A DNA stretch of 64,000 nt from Prado023 sp964418695 (GTDB taxonomy: Bacteria; Actinomycetota; Actinomycetes; S36-B12; CAIYMF01), in NCBI GenBank assembly GCA_964418695.1, contig CAYQMN010000001.1, positions 62,001 through 126,000 of the forward strand, given 5' to 3'. Made by a program: the position numbers and the translations under genes. The notes beneath the pieces were generated by a model. The model ran no database searches, was not told the origin of the DNA, and saw only the letters and a list, made by a program, of their open reading frames with translations. This document shows positions 17,777 to 26,227 of this stretch, one piece after another (within the stretch, counting starts at the first letter, position 1; every line of letters starts with the position of its first letter).

Positions 17777-19402
17777 TCACCGAGCCGATCGCGCGGCGGC
17801 GGCCTTCGCGCGGACGGTCTCGGGCGAGTCCGGGGTCGCGCCCGCGCCGGCCAGGATCGTGTGCAGCACGGCCCGGTCCTCGTGGACCATCATCGCCAGC
17901 ACATCACCGTCGGCGGCGCGGTCGAGCAGGGCGCGCAGACCTGCGGGCTCGTCGGGCTGCTCCTCCACCGCCGCCTTCTCCGCGAGGCGCAGCCCTTCGC
18001 GCTGCAGGTCGTCGATCTCGGCCTGGCTGCGCCCGCGCAGGTAGTGCGCCTTCGCGGCCAGCTGCACGGTGTCGGCCGCCGCCCCCACGATCCTGGCGAG
18101 CTCGACGATCCCCTCGTCGGTGCGGTCGCCGGCGTTCCCTATCGAGGCGTGGACGGCAGAGCCCGGGGCGCGCAGCCCGGTCGCCACCCGCATGAGCGCG
18201 ACCGCTCCGGCCTCGTTGTGGGCGAAGTCCAGGATCACCGTGGCGGACCCGCCGTCCGCGGTCGGGGCCGACCAGAGGTTCATCCGCCCGGAGCTGGCGT
18301 CCTGGTCGGGCACGAAGCTGCGCAGCCCGGCGCGGACCGCCTCGGCGGACAGCCCTGCGGCCAGGGCCGCGCTGGCGGCGGCGGCGGCGTTGGCGACGTT
18401 CTCGGCGGACAGCCCGGCAATGGTCACGGGCATGTCGAGCACGTCGCCCAGGTCCAGATCGTCGGGGTCCGGATCGCCGGTGGGGACGCCGCGAACGACC
18501 AGATGCCCGTCGACGACCGTGGTCAGCGGCGCGCCGAGCTCGACGGCCAGCGCAGCCGCGGGTCCGGTGGGGTCCAGCCCGAACAGCCACGGACGCCCCG
18601 GAGTGTCCGCGTGGTACCGGGCGACCAGCGAGTCCTCGCCGTTGAGCACCGCCCACCCGCCGGGCCGCACCACTCGCACGACCGTCGCCTTGGCCCAGGC
18701 GAGCTGCTCGACCGTGTCCAGCCCTGCCAGCCCCAGATGGTCGGCGCTGACGTTGGTGAACACCGCGACGTCCACCGCCCGCACGCCCATCCCGCGGCGC
18801 ATCAGGCCGCCACGGGCGGTCTCCAGGATCGCGATCGAGACCTCGGGCTGGGACAGCACGAGGCGGGCCCCGCCCGGTCCGGACCAGTCGCCGGCCTCCA
18901 CGCACCGGCCGTCGGCGAAGACTCCGTCGGTGCTGCTCCAGGCCGCGAGCAGGCCCGCCTCCCGGGCGATCCGCCCGAGCAGGCGGGTCGTGGTGGTCTT
19001 GCCGTTCGTCCCGGTGACCGCGATCGTCGGGATGATCGGGTCCGCCAGGTCCGGCGGGTCGCCCGGTCGGGTGGTGGCGACCTGGTCGATGGCGTCCTGG
19101 ACGCGCTGCTCCAGCGGCACCGCCGGCCCGGCGGCGACGATCCCGGCCAGCGCGCGCCCGATCGCCTCACCGACCCCGTCGAGGATCCAGGGGAAGGCCA
19201 CGACCACGTCGTGGTCCGCCCCCTCGCCGGAGCCCGCCCGCTGGACGGCGGGGCCGGCGAAATGCCCGGTGGCACGCGCGATCCGGTCGGCGAGCCCGGG
19301 CAGGTCCAACGCCTCGGAGGGTCGCGGCAGCGTGACCTGGATGGCCGGGCCCAGGACGTCGGGGTTCGGCCCGTCCAGGATCCGGACCTCCGCCTGATTC
19401 AT
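17777..19402 (-). CDS. CphA-like Mur ligase lacking the ATP-grasp domain
   Basis: A 541-residue protein that aligns by eye with the two ends of CphA but not its middle. Residues 4-45 ('VRILDGPNPDVLGPAIQVTL') match the CphA N-domain start ('MRVYRGPNIWSYGPAIHAVV'), and 'HDVVVAFPWILDGVGEAIGR' matches 'YHVIIGYQDERVALSATRLA'. The HxxEH stretch between them and the whole ATP-grasp domain are absent. From about residue 125 a complete Mur-ligase domain follows: P-loop 'IAVTGTNGKTTTTRLLG', 'SADHLGLAGLDT', 'ILDFAHNEAGAVAL'. It is therefore likely an ATP-dependent amide ligase. Start ATG 19402; convergent with cphA (42-base gap) and divergent from tldD. Substrate unknown; a partner for CphA or a different peptide ligase are both possible. 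Confidence 0.85.
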   Translation of the reverse strand: MNQAEVRILDGPNPDVLGPAIQVTLPRPSEALDLPGLADRIARATGHFAGPAVQRAGSGEGADHDVVVAFPWILDGVGEAIGRALAGIVAAGPAVPLEQRVQDAIDQVATTRPGDPPDLADPIIPTIAVTGTNGKTTTTRLLGRIAREAGLLAAWSSTDGVFADGRCVEAGDWSGPGGARLVLSQPEVSIAILETARGGLMRRGMGVRAVDVAVFTNVSADHLGLAGLDTVEQLAWAKATVVRVVRPGGWAVLNGEDSLVARYHADTPGRPWLFGLDPTGPAAALAVELGAPLTTVVDGHLVVRGVPTGDPDPDDLDLGDVLDMPVTIAGLSAENVANAAAAASAALAAGLSAEAVRAGLRSFVPDQDASSGRMNLWSAPTADGGSATVILDFAHNEAGAVALMRVATGLRAPGSAVHASIGNAGDRTDEGIVELARIVGAAADTVQLAAKAHYLRGRSQAEIDDLQREGLRLAEKAAVEEQPDEPAGLRALLDRAADGDVLAMMVHEDRAVLHTILAGAGATPDSPETVRAKAAAARSAR

Positions 19403-19471
19403 GGCCGACACTGTGCCACCACGGGCGCCGTCCGCTCCCGCTGGCCACCGCCTCGCAGCGCCCGCGCGGCG

Positions 19472-19477
19472 TAGGGT
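19472..19477 (+). promoter_or_regulatory. -10-like TAGGGT upstream of tldD
   Basis: TAGGGT ends eight bases before ATG 19486; no ribosome binding site. Lies in the 83-base divergent gap shared with the CphA-like ligase gene. Confidence 0.5.
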
Positions 19478-19485
19478 CCTCGGTC

Positions 19486-21018
19486 ATGACGTGGGCACTC
19501 ACCGGGGCGGATGCCCGCGCGGTCGTCGAGGCCGGCTTCCAGGCGCTGCCACTGGCGGTCACGGCCCAGGCGGCCCTGGACGCGGTGTCCGGTGTCGCCT
19601 CGCACGCAGAGGTGCGGCTGACCCGCCAGCGCTCGCGTAGCGTCGCCCTGCGCGACGCCACCCCGCTGGGCCTGAGCACGGATGCGACGTCCGGGATCGG
19701 CGTGCGGGTGCTGATCGACGGGGTGTGGGGGTTCGCGGCCGGCCCCTGGGGCACCCCCGGCGACGCGGCCAGGATCGCCGCCCGGGCGGTGGCAATGGCC
19801 CGGGTGGCCGCCCCGGTGGCCACCGAGCGGGTGACCCTGGCCGACGAGCCGGTGCACGCCGGCCTCGCGTGGGCCAACCCGGTCGCCGTGGACCCCTTCG
19901 AGGTCACCGACGCGGAGGTGTGCCAGCTGCTGGGCGCACGCAGCGCCACCCTGCTGGCCCACGCGTCGGTCCAGCACACCGAGGCGCACTTCGGTGCCGC
20001 CCGGGACATCTCCTACCTGGCGACCCTGTCGGGCACGACCGCGCTGCAGCAGCGCACGCGGGTCTCCGGCGAGATCACCGCCTTCCACATCGGGCAGGAC
20101 CGCTTCGACGACGTGCGGACCACCGCTCCCCCGGCCGCGCGCGGCTGGGAGTACCTGACCGGTGCCGACGGCGTGTGGGACTGGTCCGGTGAGCTCGACC
20201 AGGTGCCCGACCTGCTGGCCGAGCGGGCGGTCGCGCCCTCGATCGAGCCGGGTCGCTACGACCTGGTCATCGATCCCACGAACCTGTGGCTGACCATCCA
20301 CGAGAGCGTCGGCCACGCCACCGAGCTGGACCGGGCCCTGGGCTACGAGGCCAACTACGCGGGCACCAGCTTCGCCACCCTCGACCGGCTGGGCTCGCTG
20401 CGCTACGGCTCGGACCTCATGCACGTGACCGGCGACCGGGTGGCTGACTTCGGGCTGGCGACCGTGGGCGTGGACGACGAGGGCGTGGCGGCCCAGTCCT
20501 GGGATCTGGTGCGCGAGGGCACCCTGGTCGGCTACCAGCTCGACCGGCGGATGGCCGCCGAGCACGGATTCGCCCGGTCCAACGGATGCGCGTTCGCCGA
20601 CTCCGCCGAGCACGTCCCGATCCAGCGCATGCCCAACGTCTCGCTGCAGCCGCAGGCTGGCGGCCCGGATCTGGACGACCTCATCGCAGGCGTGGAGGAC
20701 GGGATCTACGTGGTGGGCGACAAGTCCTGGTCGATCGACATGCAGCGCTACAACTTCCAGTTCACCGGCCAGCAGTTCTGGCGCATCCGGTCCGGGCGTC
20801 TCGTCGGGCAGGTGCGCGACGTGGCCTACCAGTCCAGCACCCCGCGGTTCTGGAGATCGCTGGTCGCCCTGGGCGGGCCGGACACCTACCTGCTGGGCGG
20901 GGCGCTGAACTGCGGCAAAGGGCAGCCGGGCCAGGTCGCCCCGGTCAGCCACGGCTGCCCGGTGGCGGTGTTCGAGCAGGTCAACGTGCTCAACACCGAG
21001 CAGGAGGGGCACGCATGA
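19486..21018 (+). CDS. tldD: TldD-like metalloprotease subunit
   Basis: A 510-residue TldD/PmbA-family protein carrying the active-site zinc motif HExxxH in 'LTIHESVGHATELDRALGYE'. 'AGTSFA' and the C-terminal 'GGALNCGKGQPGQVAPVSHG' region are typical of TldD. TldD with TldE forms a heterodimeric protease that degrades or matures small peptides through a narrow channel in the cytoplasm. The gene overlaps tldE by four bases (ATGA). Its position beside a cyanophycin-type locus is noteworthy, but the substrate is not known. Confidence 0.93.
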   Translation: MTWALTGADARAVVEAGFQALPLAVTAQAALDAVSGVASHAEVRLTRQRSRSVALRDATPLGLSTDATSGIGVRVLIDGVWGFAAGPWGTPGDAARIAARAVAMARVAAPVATERVTLADEPVHAGLAWANPVAVDPFEVTDAEVCQLLGARSATLLAHASVQHTEAHFGAARDISYLATLSGTTALQQRTRVSGEITAFHIGQDRFDDVRTTAPPAARGWEYLTGADGVWDWSGELDQVPDLLAERAVAPSIEPGRYDLVIDPTNLWLTIHESVGHATELDRALGYEANYAGTSFATLDRLGSLRYGSDLMHVTGDRVADFGLATVGVDDEGVAAQSWDLVREGTLVGYQLDRRMAAEHGFARSNGCAFADSAEHVPIQRMPNVSLQPQAGGPDLDDLIAGVEDGIYVVGDKSWSIDMQRYNFQFTGQQFWRIRSGRLVGQVRDVAYQSSTPRFWRSLVALGGPDTYLLGGALNCGKGQPGQVAPVSHGCPVAVFEQVNVLNTEQEGHA

Positions 21019-22418
21019 GGCCCGACGAGATGGTCGAGGAGGGCCTGGCGCTGATCGGGCCGGACCGAGGGACGGTCCTGGTCGACAGCACGTCGACGGT
21101 GAACCTGCGCTGGGCGAACTCCACCCTGACCACCAATGGGCTGGCCAACGCGCGGCAGGTGCACGTCGGGGTGATGGTGCCCGCGGGCGACGGGCTCTCG
21201 GCCGGCTCGGCCAGCGGCGTGGTCACCGGCCGCGCCGCCCTGGCCGACCTGGTGGAGCGCGCCCGCGCGGCCGCCCGGGACGCCCCGCCCGCGCCCGATG
21301 CGGCCCCGGAGGTCCCCGGCGGCGGGATCCTCGGCGGCGACGCGCCCGGCAGCGACGTGCCCAGGGGCTGGATCGACCCGGTGGCCGAGACCGGCCCCCG
21401 CGCCCTCGCCGCGGTCAGCGCGCTGCTCGGCGAGGTCCTGGGCGAGCCCGGGCTCCCTCTGTTCGGCTACGCCGAGCACGAGGTCAGCACCACGCACCTG
21501 GGCACGACCGCCGGGGTGCGCAGCCGGTTCGACCTGCCCGCCGCCCGCTTCGAGCTCAGCGGCAAGTCCGCGGACTTCACGCGCTCCGCCTGGGCGGGCC
21601 GCGCCGGCCAGCATCTGGCCGACCTCGACCTCGCCTCCACCGTCGAGGAGGTGCGCGCGGGGCTGGCCGCCCAGGCCAACCGGGTCGATGTCGAGCCCGG
21701 ACGGCACCGAGTCGTGCTGTCGGCCTGCGCGACGGCAGATCTGCTGATCCATCTGCTGTGGTCGGCGTCGGCGCGCGACGCGGTCGAGGGCCGCAGCGCG
21801 TTCAGCCGACCCGACGGGGGCACGCGCGTGGGCGAACGGATCAGCGACGTGGCGTTCCGGCTGTGGTCGGATCCGCGGGCTCCCGGGCTGACATGCCCGG
21901 ACCGGGTGCAGGCGACCACGTCCTCGGACTTCGCCAGCGCCTTCGACGCGGGGCTGGCGATCCCGGCGGTGGACTGGATCGCCGACGGTCACCTGCGCTC
22001 GCTCATCACCACCCGACACTCCGCGGGCCTGAGCGGACTGCCGGTGGCGCCGGCCGCGGACAACCTGCTGGCCGAGGTGCCGGGTTCCACCGGCTCGCTG
22101 GCCGACGTGGCCGCCCGGGTCGGCGACGGCCTGCTGGTGACGTGCCTGTGGTACATCCGCGAGGTTGACGCCCCGTCGATGCTGGTGACCGGTCTGACCC
22201 GCGACGGGGTCTACGTGGTCCGCGGCGGCGAGGTCGTCGGGGCGGCCGGGAACTTCCGGTTCAACGAGTCGCCGCTGGACATGCTCGGCCGAGTCGCGGA
22301 CGCGGGCGCCCCCGTGGACTGCCTCCCCAGGGAGTGGGCCGACTGGTTCACCCGCGCCCGCGTCCCGGCCCTGGCGATCGACCGGTTCAACCTGTCGACC
22401 CCGAGCGAGGCGGTCTGA
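21015..22418 (+). CDS. tldE: TldE/PmbA-like subunit
   Basis: A 467-residue member of the PmbA/TldD family without an HExxxH motif, as expected for the non-catalytic TldE partner. Conserved pieces: 'VDSTSTVNLRWANSTLTTNG' near the N-terminus, 'HLGTTAGVRSRFDLP', and the C-terminal 'GNFRFNESPLDMLGRV'. ATG 21015 overlaps the tldD stop, so subunits are coupled for 1:1 synthesis; GGAGGGG (21003-21009) is a good ribosome binding site. Confidence 0.93.
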   Translation: MRPDEMVEEGLALIGPDRGTVLVDSTSTVNLRWANSTLTTNGLANARQVHVGVMVPAGDGLSAGSASGVVTGRAALADLVERARAAARDAPPAPDAAPEVPGGGILGGDAPGSDVPRGWIDPVAETGPRALAAVSALLGEVLGEPGLPLFGYAEHEVSTTHLGTTAGVRSRFDLPAARFELSGKSADFTRSAWAGRAGQHLADLDLASTVEEVRAGLAAQANRVDVEPGRHRVVLSACATADLLIHLLWSASARDAVEGRSAFSRPDGGTRVGERISDVAFRLWSDPRAPGLTCPDRVQATTSSDFASAFDAGLAIPAVDWIADGHLRSLITTRHSAGLSGLPVAPAADNLLAEVPGSTGSLADVAARVGDGLLVTCLWYIREVDAPSMLVTGLTRDGVYVVRGGEVVGAAGNFRFNESPLDMLGRVADAGAPVDCLPREWADWFTRARVPALAIDRFNLSTPSEAV

Positions 22419-22466
22419 GCGCTGGTCTCTCGGGCGTCGCTCACCACGTCCGGCGTCAGGCGTCGG

Positions 22467-22679
22467 TCAGGCGTCCTCGAGGCGGAAGCCGAGCTTCATC
22501 GTCACCTGGAAGTGCGCGACCTCGCCGTCGCTGACGTATCCGCGCACGTCCTGCACCTCGAACCAGTCGATGTGCCGGATCGTCTCCGCGGCGCGCGCCA
22601 CCCCGTTGCGGATGGCCTGGTCGATCCCGTCCGGGCTCGTGCCCACGATCTCGGTGAGTCGGTACGTGCGGCTGCTCAT
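22467..22679 (-). CDS. Dodecin, flavin-binding storage protein
   Basis: A 70-residue dodecin: 'YRLTEIVGTSPDGIDQAIRN', 'HIDWFEVQDVRGYV' (Trp that stacks on flavin) and 'HFQVTMKLGFRLE'. Twelve copies assemble into a hollow sphere that stores FMN, riboflavin or CoA in the cytoplasm. ATG 22679 is preceded by GGAGG (spacing about six bases). It ends 48 bases from the convergent tldE stop. Confidence 0.95.
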   Translation of the reverse strand: MSSRTYRLTEIVGTSPDGIDQAIRNGVARAAETIRHIDWFEVQDVRGYVSDGEVAHFQVTMKLGFRLEDA

Positions 22680-22788
22680 AGGTGCCTCCATGGGCCTCGG
22701 CGTTCTGGCTCAGGGCTCGTGGATCGGAGCTCTGGCTCACGGCAGGATGCCTCATCCGCGGCCGGATGCCCTACCGGAGGCCTGGTCG

Positions 22789-22794
22789 TACCCT
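22789..22794 (+). promoter_or_regulatory. -10-like TACCCT upstream of the DUF3099 gene
   Basis: TACCCT ends six bases before GTG 22801 with no ribosome binding site; consistent with a leaderless mRNA. Confidence 0.5.
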
Positions 22795-22800
22795 GGGCCT

Positions 22801-23130
22801 GTGCGCAGCCAGCCGGTGGAGGTCCACCGCATCACGACGGCCGAGCCGCCCCAGAGCCGGGAGCAGGCCGCCCGTCAGCGCACCTATCTGCTCATGATGG
22901 GCACCCGGATGATCGCGATCGTCGTGGCCGTGGTGGTCCCGGGCATCTGGCGGTGGATCGCGATCGTCGTCGGCATCACGTTCCCCTACCTGGCGGTCGT
23001 CCTGGCCAACGCCGTCCACGAGCGCGACGAGGACGAGGCGCCCCGCCCGTTCGTCCCCGACCACAAGCCCGTGCTGGACGACCGCCCAGCCGAGGAGCGC
23101 ATCTACCGCCCCGAGCCCCCCGAGGACTGA
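22801..23130 (+). CDS. DUF3099 family small membrane protein
   Basis: A 109-residue actinobacterial protein of the DUF3099 type: a short N-terminal region with 'VHRITTAEPPQSREQAARQR', two membrane helices ('MIAIVVAVVVPGIWRWIAIV' onwards and 'FPYLAVVLANAV'), then an acidic C-terminal tail with 'DHKPVLDDRPAEERIYRP'. Role unknown. Start GTG 22801. Monocistronic between dodecin and the PepSY lipoprotein gene. Confidence 0.88.
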   Translation: MRSQPVEVHRITTAEPPQSREQAARQRTYLLMMGTRMIAIVVAVVVPGIWRWIAIVVGITFPYLAVVLANAVHERDEDEAPRPFVPDHKPVLDDRPAEERIYRPEPPED

Positions 23131-23172
23131 GCTCCCGCGCGGGCAGCCAGCGGACTCCACCCGCCGATCGCG

Positions 23173-23754
23173 TCAGTCGTCGCGTTCCTGCTTCACCACT
23201 GCGCCGGTCGTGGCGTCGAGGTAGAGCTCGAAGCGGTCACCCGCGTCGGCGGCGACCAGCACCTCCCACACGACCACGGAGCGATCGGTGTCCAGGTCCA
23301 TCTCCAGGACCGATCCGGGCACCGTCTCCTCGGCGATGGTGATCGCGCGAGCAGCGCTGATCGCAGGTGCGCTGCGCTGCTCGGGGTCCAGCTGGAGGGG
23401 GCTCTGCCGCACCACGTCGCCCGTGGCCTGGTCGAGGTTGACCTCGGTGCCCGACCCGTCGGCGCCCAGGACCCCGACCTCCCAGACTGCTCGGCCGGAC
23501 TCGCTGTCGCTGCCCAGCTCCACGACGACGCCGGGGACGACCTGCAGCGCCCGCTCCACGGCGCGGGTCGCGTCCAGGGGGACGGCGATCGGCGTGGCGG
23601 TGTCCGTAGGCGTGGACGTGGGCGTGGCGGACGCGCCGGACGTCGGGGGCTCAGGGGTGGCCGGCGACTCGGTCGACCCCGAGCACGCGGCCACGCCGAA
23701 GGCTGCGATGACGGCTCCGACCGCCAAGGAGAATCGCCGGACGCGCAGGGCCAT
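23173..23754 (-). CDS. PepSY-domain lipoprotein
   Basis: A 193-residue probable lipoprotein: basic start, hydrophobic helix and lipobox 'GVAAC' (Cys about residue 25), then a Thr/Pro/Ser linker with 'TPTSTPTDTATP'. Two PepSY-like repeats follow ('ATRAVERALQVVPGVVVELG' with 'VWEVGVLGADG'; 'ARAITIAEETVPGSVLEMDL' with 'VWEVLVAADAG'), each ending in 'DQATGDVV' or 'DATTGAVV'. PepSY proteins are extracytoplasmic and often inhibit peptidases or modulate membrane enzymes. Start ATG 23754 (MALRVRRFSLA). No partner gene adjacent. Confidence 0.88.
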   Translation of the reverse strand: MALRVRRFSLAVGAVIAAFGVAACSGSTESPATPEPPTSGASATPTSTPTDTATPIAVPLDATRAVERALQVVPGVVVELGSDSESGRAVWEVGVLGADGSGTEVNLDQATGDVVRQSPLQLDPEQRSAPAISAARAITIAEETVPGSVLEMDLDTDRSVVVWEVLVAADAGDRFELYLDATTGAVVKQERDD

Positions 23755-24005
23755 GTCCACATACCTCACTGGTTCACTCGGATCGTCAAGGCTCCGGCGC
23801 CACCAGCCGACAGCCGGCAGACTCCGCACTCGACCGTAGGGCGAATGGCCGAGAGCGTGCAATTCGGAGCCCCGCCGCACCGTCGCGCGACGCACCCGGG
23901 CGCCCGGTGCTGAGCGGCCAAGGAAGCCCAGGGCGGGAGCGCGCCGGTCGGCGCCTCCCCAACGGGTCAGCCCAGCCCACCGCCGAGCGCCCACTGGCTC
24001 CCCGC

Positions 24006-24011
24006 TAGCCT
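24006..24011 (+). promoter_or_regulatory. -10-like TAGCCT upstream of the alcohol dehydrogenase gene
   Basis: TAGCCT ends seven bases before ATG 24019; no ribosome binding site. Leaderless pattern. Confidence 0.5.
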
Positions 24012-24018
24012 CCCGCGC

Positions 24019-25140
24019 ATGCGTGCTGCCGTCCTGACCGTGATCGGCTCCCCGGGCCCCTACGCCGCCTCCCGGCCCCTGTCGATCGAGGATCTCGTGC
24101 TCGACGAGCCGGGTCCGGGCGAGGTTCTGATCCGCGTGCAGGCGGCTGGCGTGTGCCACTCCGACCTCTCGGTGGTGGACGGGAACCGGCCCCGCCCCGT
24201 GCCGATGGCCCTGGGCCACGAGGCCGCCGGCGTCGTCGAGCAGGTCGGTCCGGGAGTCGCGGACCTGGCCCGCGGCGACCGGGTGGTGAGCGTCTTCGTA
24301 CCCAGCTGCGGCATCTGTCCACCGTGCGCCGAGGGCCGGCCTGCGCTGTGCGAGCCCGCAGCCCTGGCCAACGGCGCGGGCACGCTCACCGGCGGGCAGC
24401 TGCGCCTGCACCGACCCGACGGCGAGGCGGTCCGTCACCATCTCGGAGTGTCCGGCTTCGCCGAGCGCGCGGTGGTCAGCCGTCGCTCGCTGGTCCGGGT
24501 CTCCCCCGAGCTGCCCGCCGAGCATGCCGCCCTGTTCGGCTGCGCCGTGCTGACCGGGGTGGGCGCGGTGGTCAACACCGCGCGCCTGCAAGCCGGTGAG
24601 TCGGCGGCGGTGGTCGGCCTGGGCGGAGTCGGCCTGGCCGCCCTGCTGGGCGCGGTGGCCGCCGGCGCGGGGCTGCTCGTCGCTCTCGACCTCGACGCCG
24701 GCAAGCGCGACCTCGCCCTGGAGCTGGGCGCGACCCACGCCTTCGACCCGGCGGATCCGGACGTGATCGCGCAGGTGCGCGAGGCGACCGGCGGTGGGGT
24801 GCACCATGCCTTCGAGATGGCCGGCGCGGTGGCCGCCCTCGAGCTGGCCTACGCGGTGACCCGGCGCGGCGGGACGACCACGACCGCGGGACTGTCCCAT
24901 CCGGACCGCACCATGGCGCTGCGGCACCTGGGCCTGGTCGCCGAGGAGCGGACTCTGCGCGGCAGCTACCTCGGCGGCGCGGTGCCCAGCCGCGACATCC
25001 CCCGGTACATCGAGCTGTTCGGTCGCGGCCGGCTGCCCGTCGAACGGCTGCTGTCGGTCACCCGTCCCTTGGCCGAGGTCAACGAGGCGATGGACGACCT
25101 CGTCGCCGGCCGGGTCATCCGCCAGGTGCTGGTGCCGTGA
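24019..25140 (+). CDS. Zinc-dependent alcohol dehydrogenase (MDR family, class III-like)
   Basis: A 373-residue medium-chain dehydrogenase. Catalytic zinc ligands are in 'AAGVCHSDLSVVDG' and 'ALGHEAAGVVEQVG'. The structural zinc lobe has four Cys in 'SCGICPPCAEGRPALC'. The coenzyme site is 'VVGLGGVGLAALLGA' followed by an acidic strand end 'LDLD', suggesting NAD. Oxidises alcohols or reduces aldehydes; the exact substrate is undefined. It is coupled by a four-base GTGA overlap to a hot-dog thioesterase, suggesting joint handling of an acyl or alcohol intermediate. Confidence 0.9.
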   Translation: MRAAVLTVIGSPGPYAASRPLSIEDLVLDEPGPGEVLIRVQAAGVCHSDLSVVDGNRPRPVPMALGHEAAGVVEQVGPGVADLARGDRVVSVFVPSCGICPPCAEGRPALCEPAALANGAGTLTGGQLRLHRPDGEAVRHHLGVSGFAERAVVSRRSLVRVSPELPAEHAALFGCAVLTGVGAVVNTARLQAGESAAVVGLGGVGLAALLGAVAAGAGLLVALDLDAGKRDLALELGATHAFDPADPDVIAQVREATGGGVHHAFEMAGAVAALELAYAVTRRGGTTTTAGLSHPDRTMALRHLGLVAEERTLRGSYLGGAVPSRDIPRYIELFGRGRLPVERLLSVTRPLAEVNEAMDDLVAGRVIRQVLVP

Positions 25141-25592
25141 GCCCCGACGACGGCCGGTCCCAGCCCCGGGAGCGCACCCGCTACGCGGTCTTCACCCCCC
25201 TGACCACCCGGTGGATGGACAACGACCAGTTCGGTCACCTGAACAACGTGGTCCACTACTCGCTGTTCGACACCGCCGTGAACGGCACGCTCATCCGCGA
25301 GCTCGGCTTCGACCCGAACGTGGACGAGACGGTGTTCTTCGTGGTGTCGACGGCCGCGACCTTCCACGAGAGCCTGGCCTGGCCCACGCCGGTCGAGGTG
25401 GGTGCGCGGCTGGCTCGGGTCGGTGCCAGCAGCCTCACCTACGAGCTGGCCGTGTTCGCCGAGGGTGCCCCGCTGGCGGCCTGCACGGGCCGGTTCGTGC
25501 ACGTCCACGTCGACCGGCTCACCCAGCGCCCGGTCCCTCTGAGCGCCGGGCAGCGGGCCGCACTGGCAAGGGTCTACGGCCCGCTGGGCTGA
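25137..25592 (+). CDS. Acyl-CoA thioesterase, 4-hydroxybenzoyl-CoA thioesterase-like hot-dog fold
   Basis: A 151-residue single hot-dog domain protein. 'TTRWMDNDQFGHLNNVVHYS' is the family signature with the catalytic Asp region, and 'FHESLAWPTPVEVGARLARV' matches the central strands. YbgC/FcbC-like enzymes release CoA from acyl-CoA. Starts at GTG 25137 within the stop of the alcohol dehydrogenase gene, so the two are co-translated. Substrate unknown. Confidence 0.9.
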   Translation: MSPDDGRSQPRERTRYAVFTPLTTRWMDNDQFGHLNNVVHYSLFDTAVNGTLIRELGFDPNVDETVFFVVSTAATFHESLAWPTPVEVGARLARVGASSLTYELAVFAEGAPLAACTGRFVHVHVDRLTQRPVPLSAGQRAALARVYGPLG

Positions 25593-25609
25593 GGCGACCG
25601 CGACCCTTG

Positions 25610-25643
25610 ACTGGCGGACAGGAATCACTGGCGGACAGGAATC
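25610..25643 (+). repeat. Two 17-bp tandem direct repeats
   Basis: ACTGGCGGACAGGAATC occurs at 25610-25626 and again, exactly, at 25627-25643. The second copy runs into the adjacent palindrome. Located between convergent stop codons. Confidence 0.8.
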
Positions 25644-25660
25644 GGCCACATGTGGCCGAT
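25641..25660. repeat. 20-bp perfect palindrome between convergent genes
   Basis: ATCGGCCACATGTGGCCGAT is its own reverse complement. A further GTGTGGCCGATC half-site follows at 25671-25682. It may be a regulator operator or an element of a bidirectional terminator; there is no spacer for a normal hairpin loop. Confidence 0.75.
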
Positions 25661-25697
25661 CGGCGTCAGCGTGTGGCCGATCCGTGCCTGTGACGGG

Positions 25698-26216
25698 TCA
25701 GGCGAGATCCATCCCTGCCCACGTCGCGGCCAGCAGGTCGCGGGTCTCCTCCAGCAGCATCACCATCGTCCGCGTGCCGCCGACCGTCGTGATGAAGTTC
25801 GCGTCCCCGCGCCACCGGGGGATGACGTGGACGTGCAGGTGCCCGGAGATCCCAGCCCCGGCTATGGCCCCTTGGTTCAGCCCGATGTTGAAGCCCTGCG
25901 GCCCGCTGGCCTCGCGCACGACCCGCATCATCCGGTCCTGCCACACGGTCAGCTCGTGGCGCTCTTCCAGGGTCAGGTCCGTGTAGTCCGCGACGTGCCG
26001 GTAGGGGCAGATCAGCAGGTGGCCCGGGTTGTACGGGAAAAGGTTGAGCACCACGAACACCTGCTCGCCGCGCGCCACGACCAGGCTCGCGTCGGCACCC
26101 TGCGTGATGCAGAAGGGGCAATGCTCCCCCTGCTCGGTGTCCTTGGGCCGGGAGTCGCCGCGGATGTAGGGCATCCGATGGGGCACGTACAGCCGGTCCC
26201 ACTCCTCGTGCCCCAT
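25698..26216 (-). CDS. HIT-family nucleotide hydrolase/transferase
   Basis: A 172-residue histidine triad protein. 'GHLHVHVIPRWRGD' is the HxHxH active site. 'CPFCITQGADAS' holds a CxxC zinc pair, as in the Fhit/GalT-like branch. 'VVLNLFPYNPGHLLICPYRH' is the conserved central block. Likely an Ap4A or AMP-lysine-type hydrolase or phosphorylase. ATG 26216 lies 11 bases after the thrS stop with GGAGGGC as ribosome binding site; the thrS-HIT pairing is common in actinobacteria. Confidence 0.92.
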   Translation of the reverse strand: MGHEEWDRLYVPHRMPYIRGDSRPKDTEQGEHCPFCITQGADASLVVARGEQVFVVLNLFPYNPGHLLICPYRHVADYTDLTLEERHELTVWQDRMMRVVREASGPQGFNIGLNQGAIAGAGISGHLHVHVIPRWRGDANFITTVGGTRTMVMLLEETRDLLAATWAGMDLA

Positions 26217-26227
26217 CCGGGCCCTCC

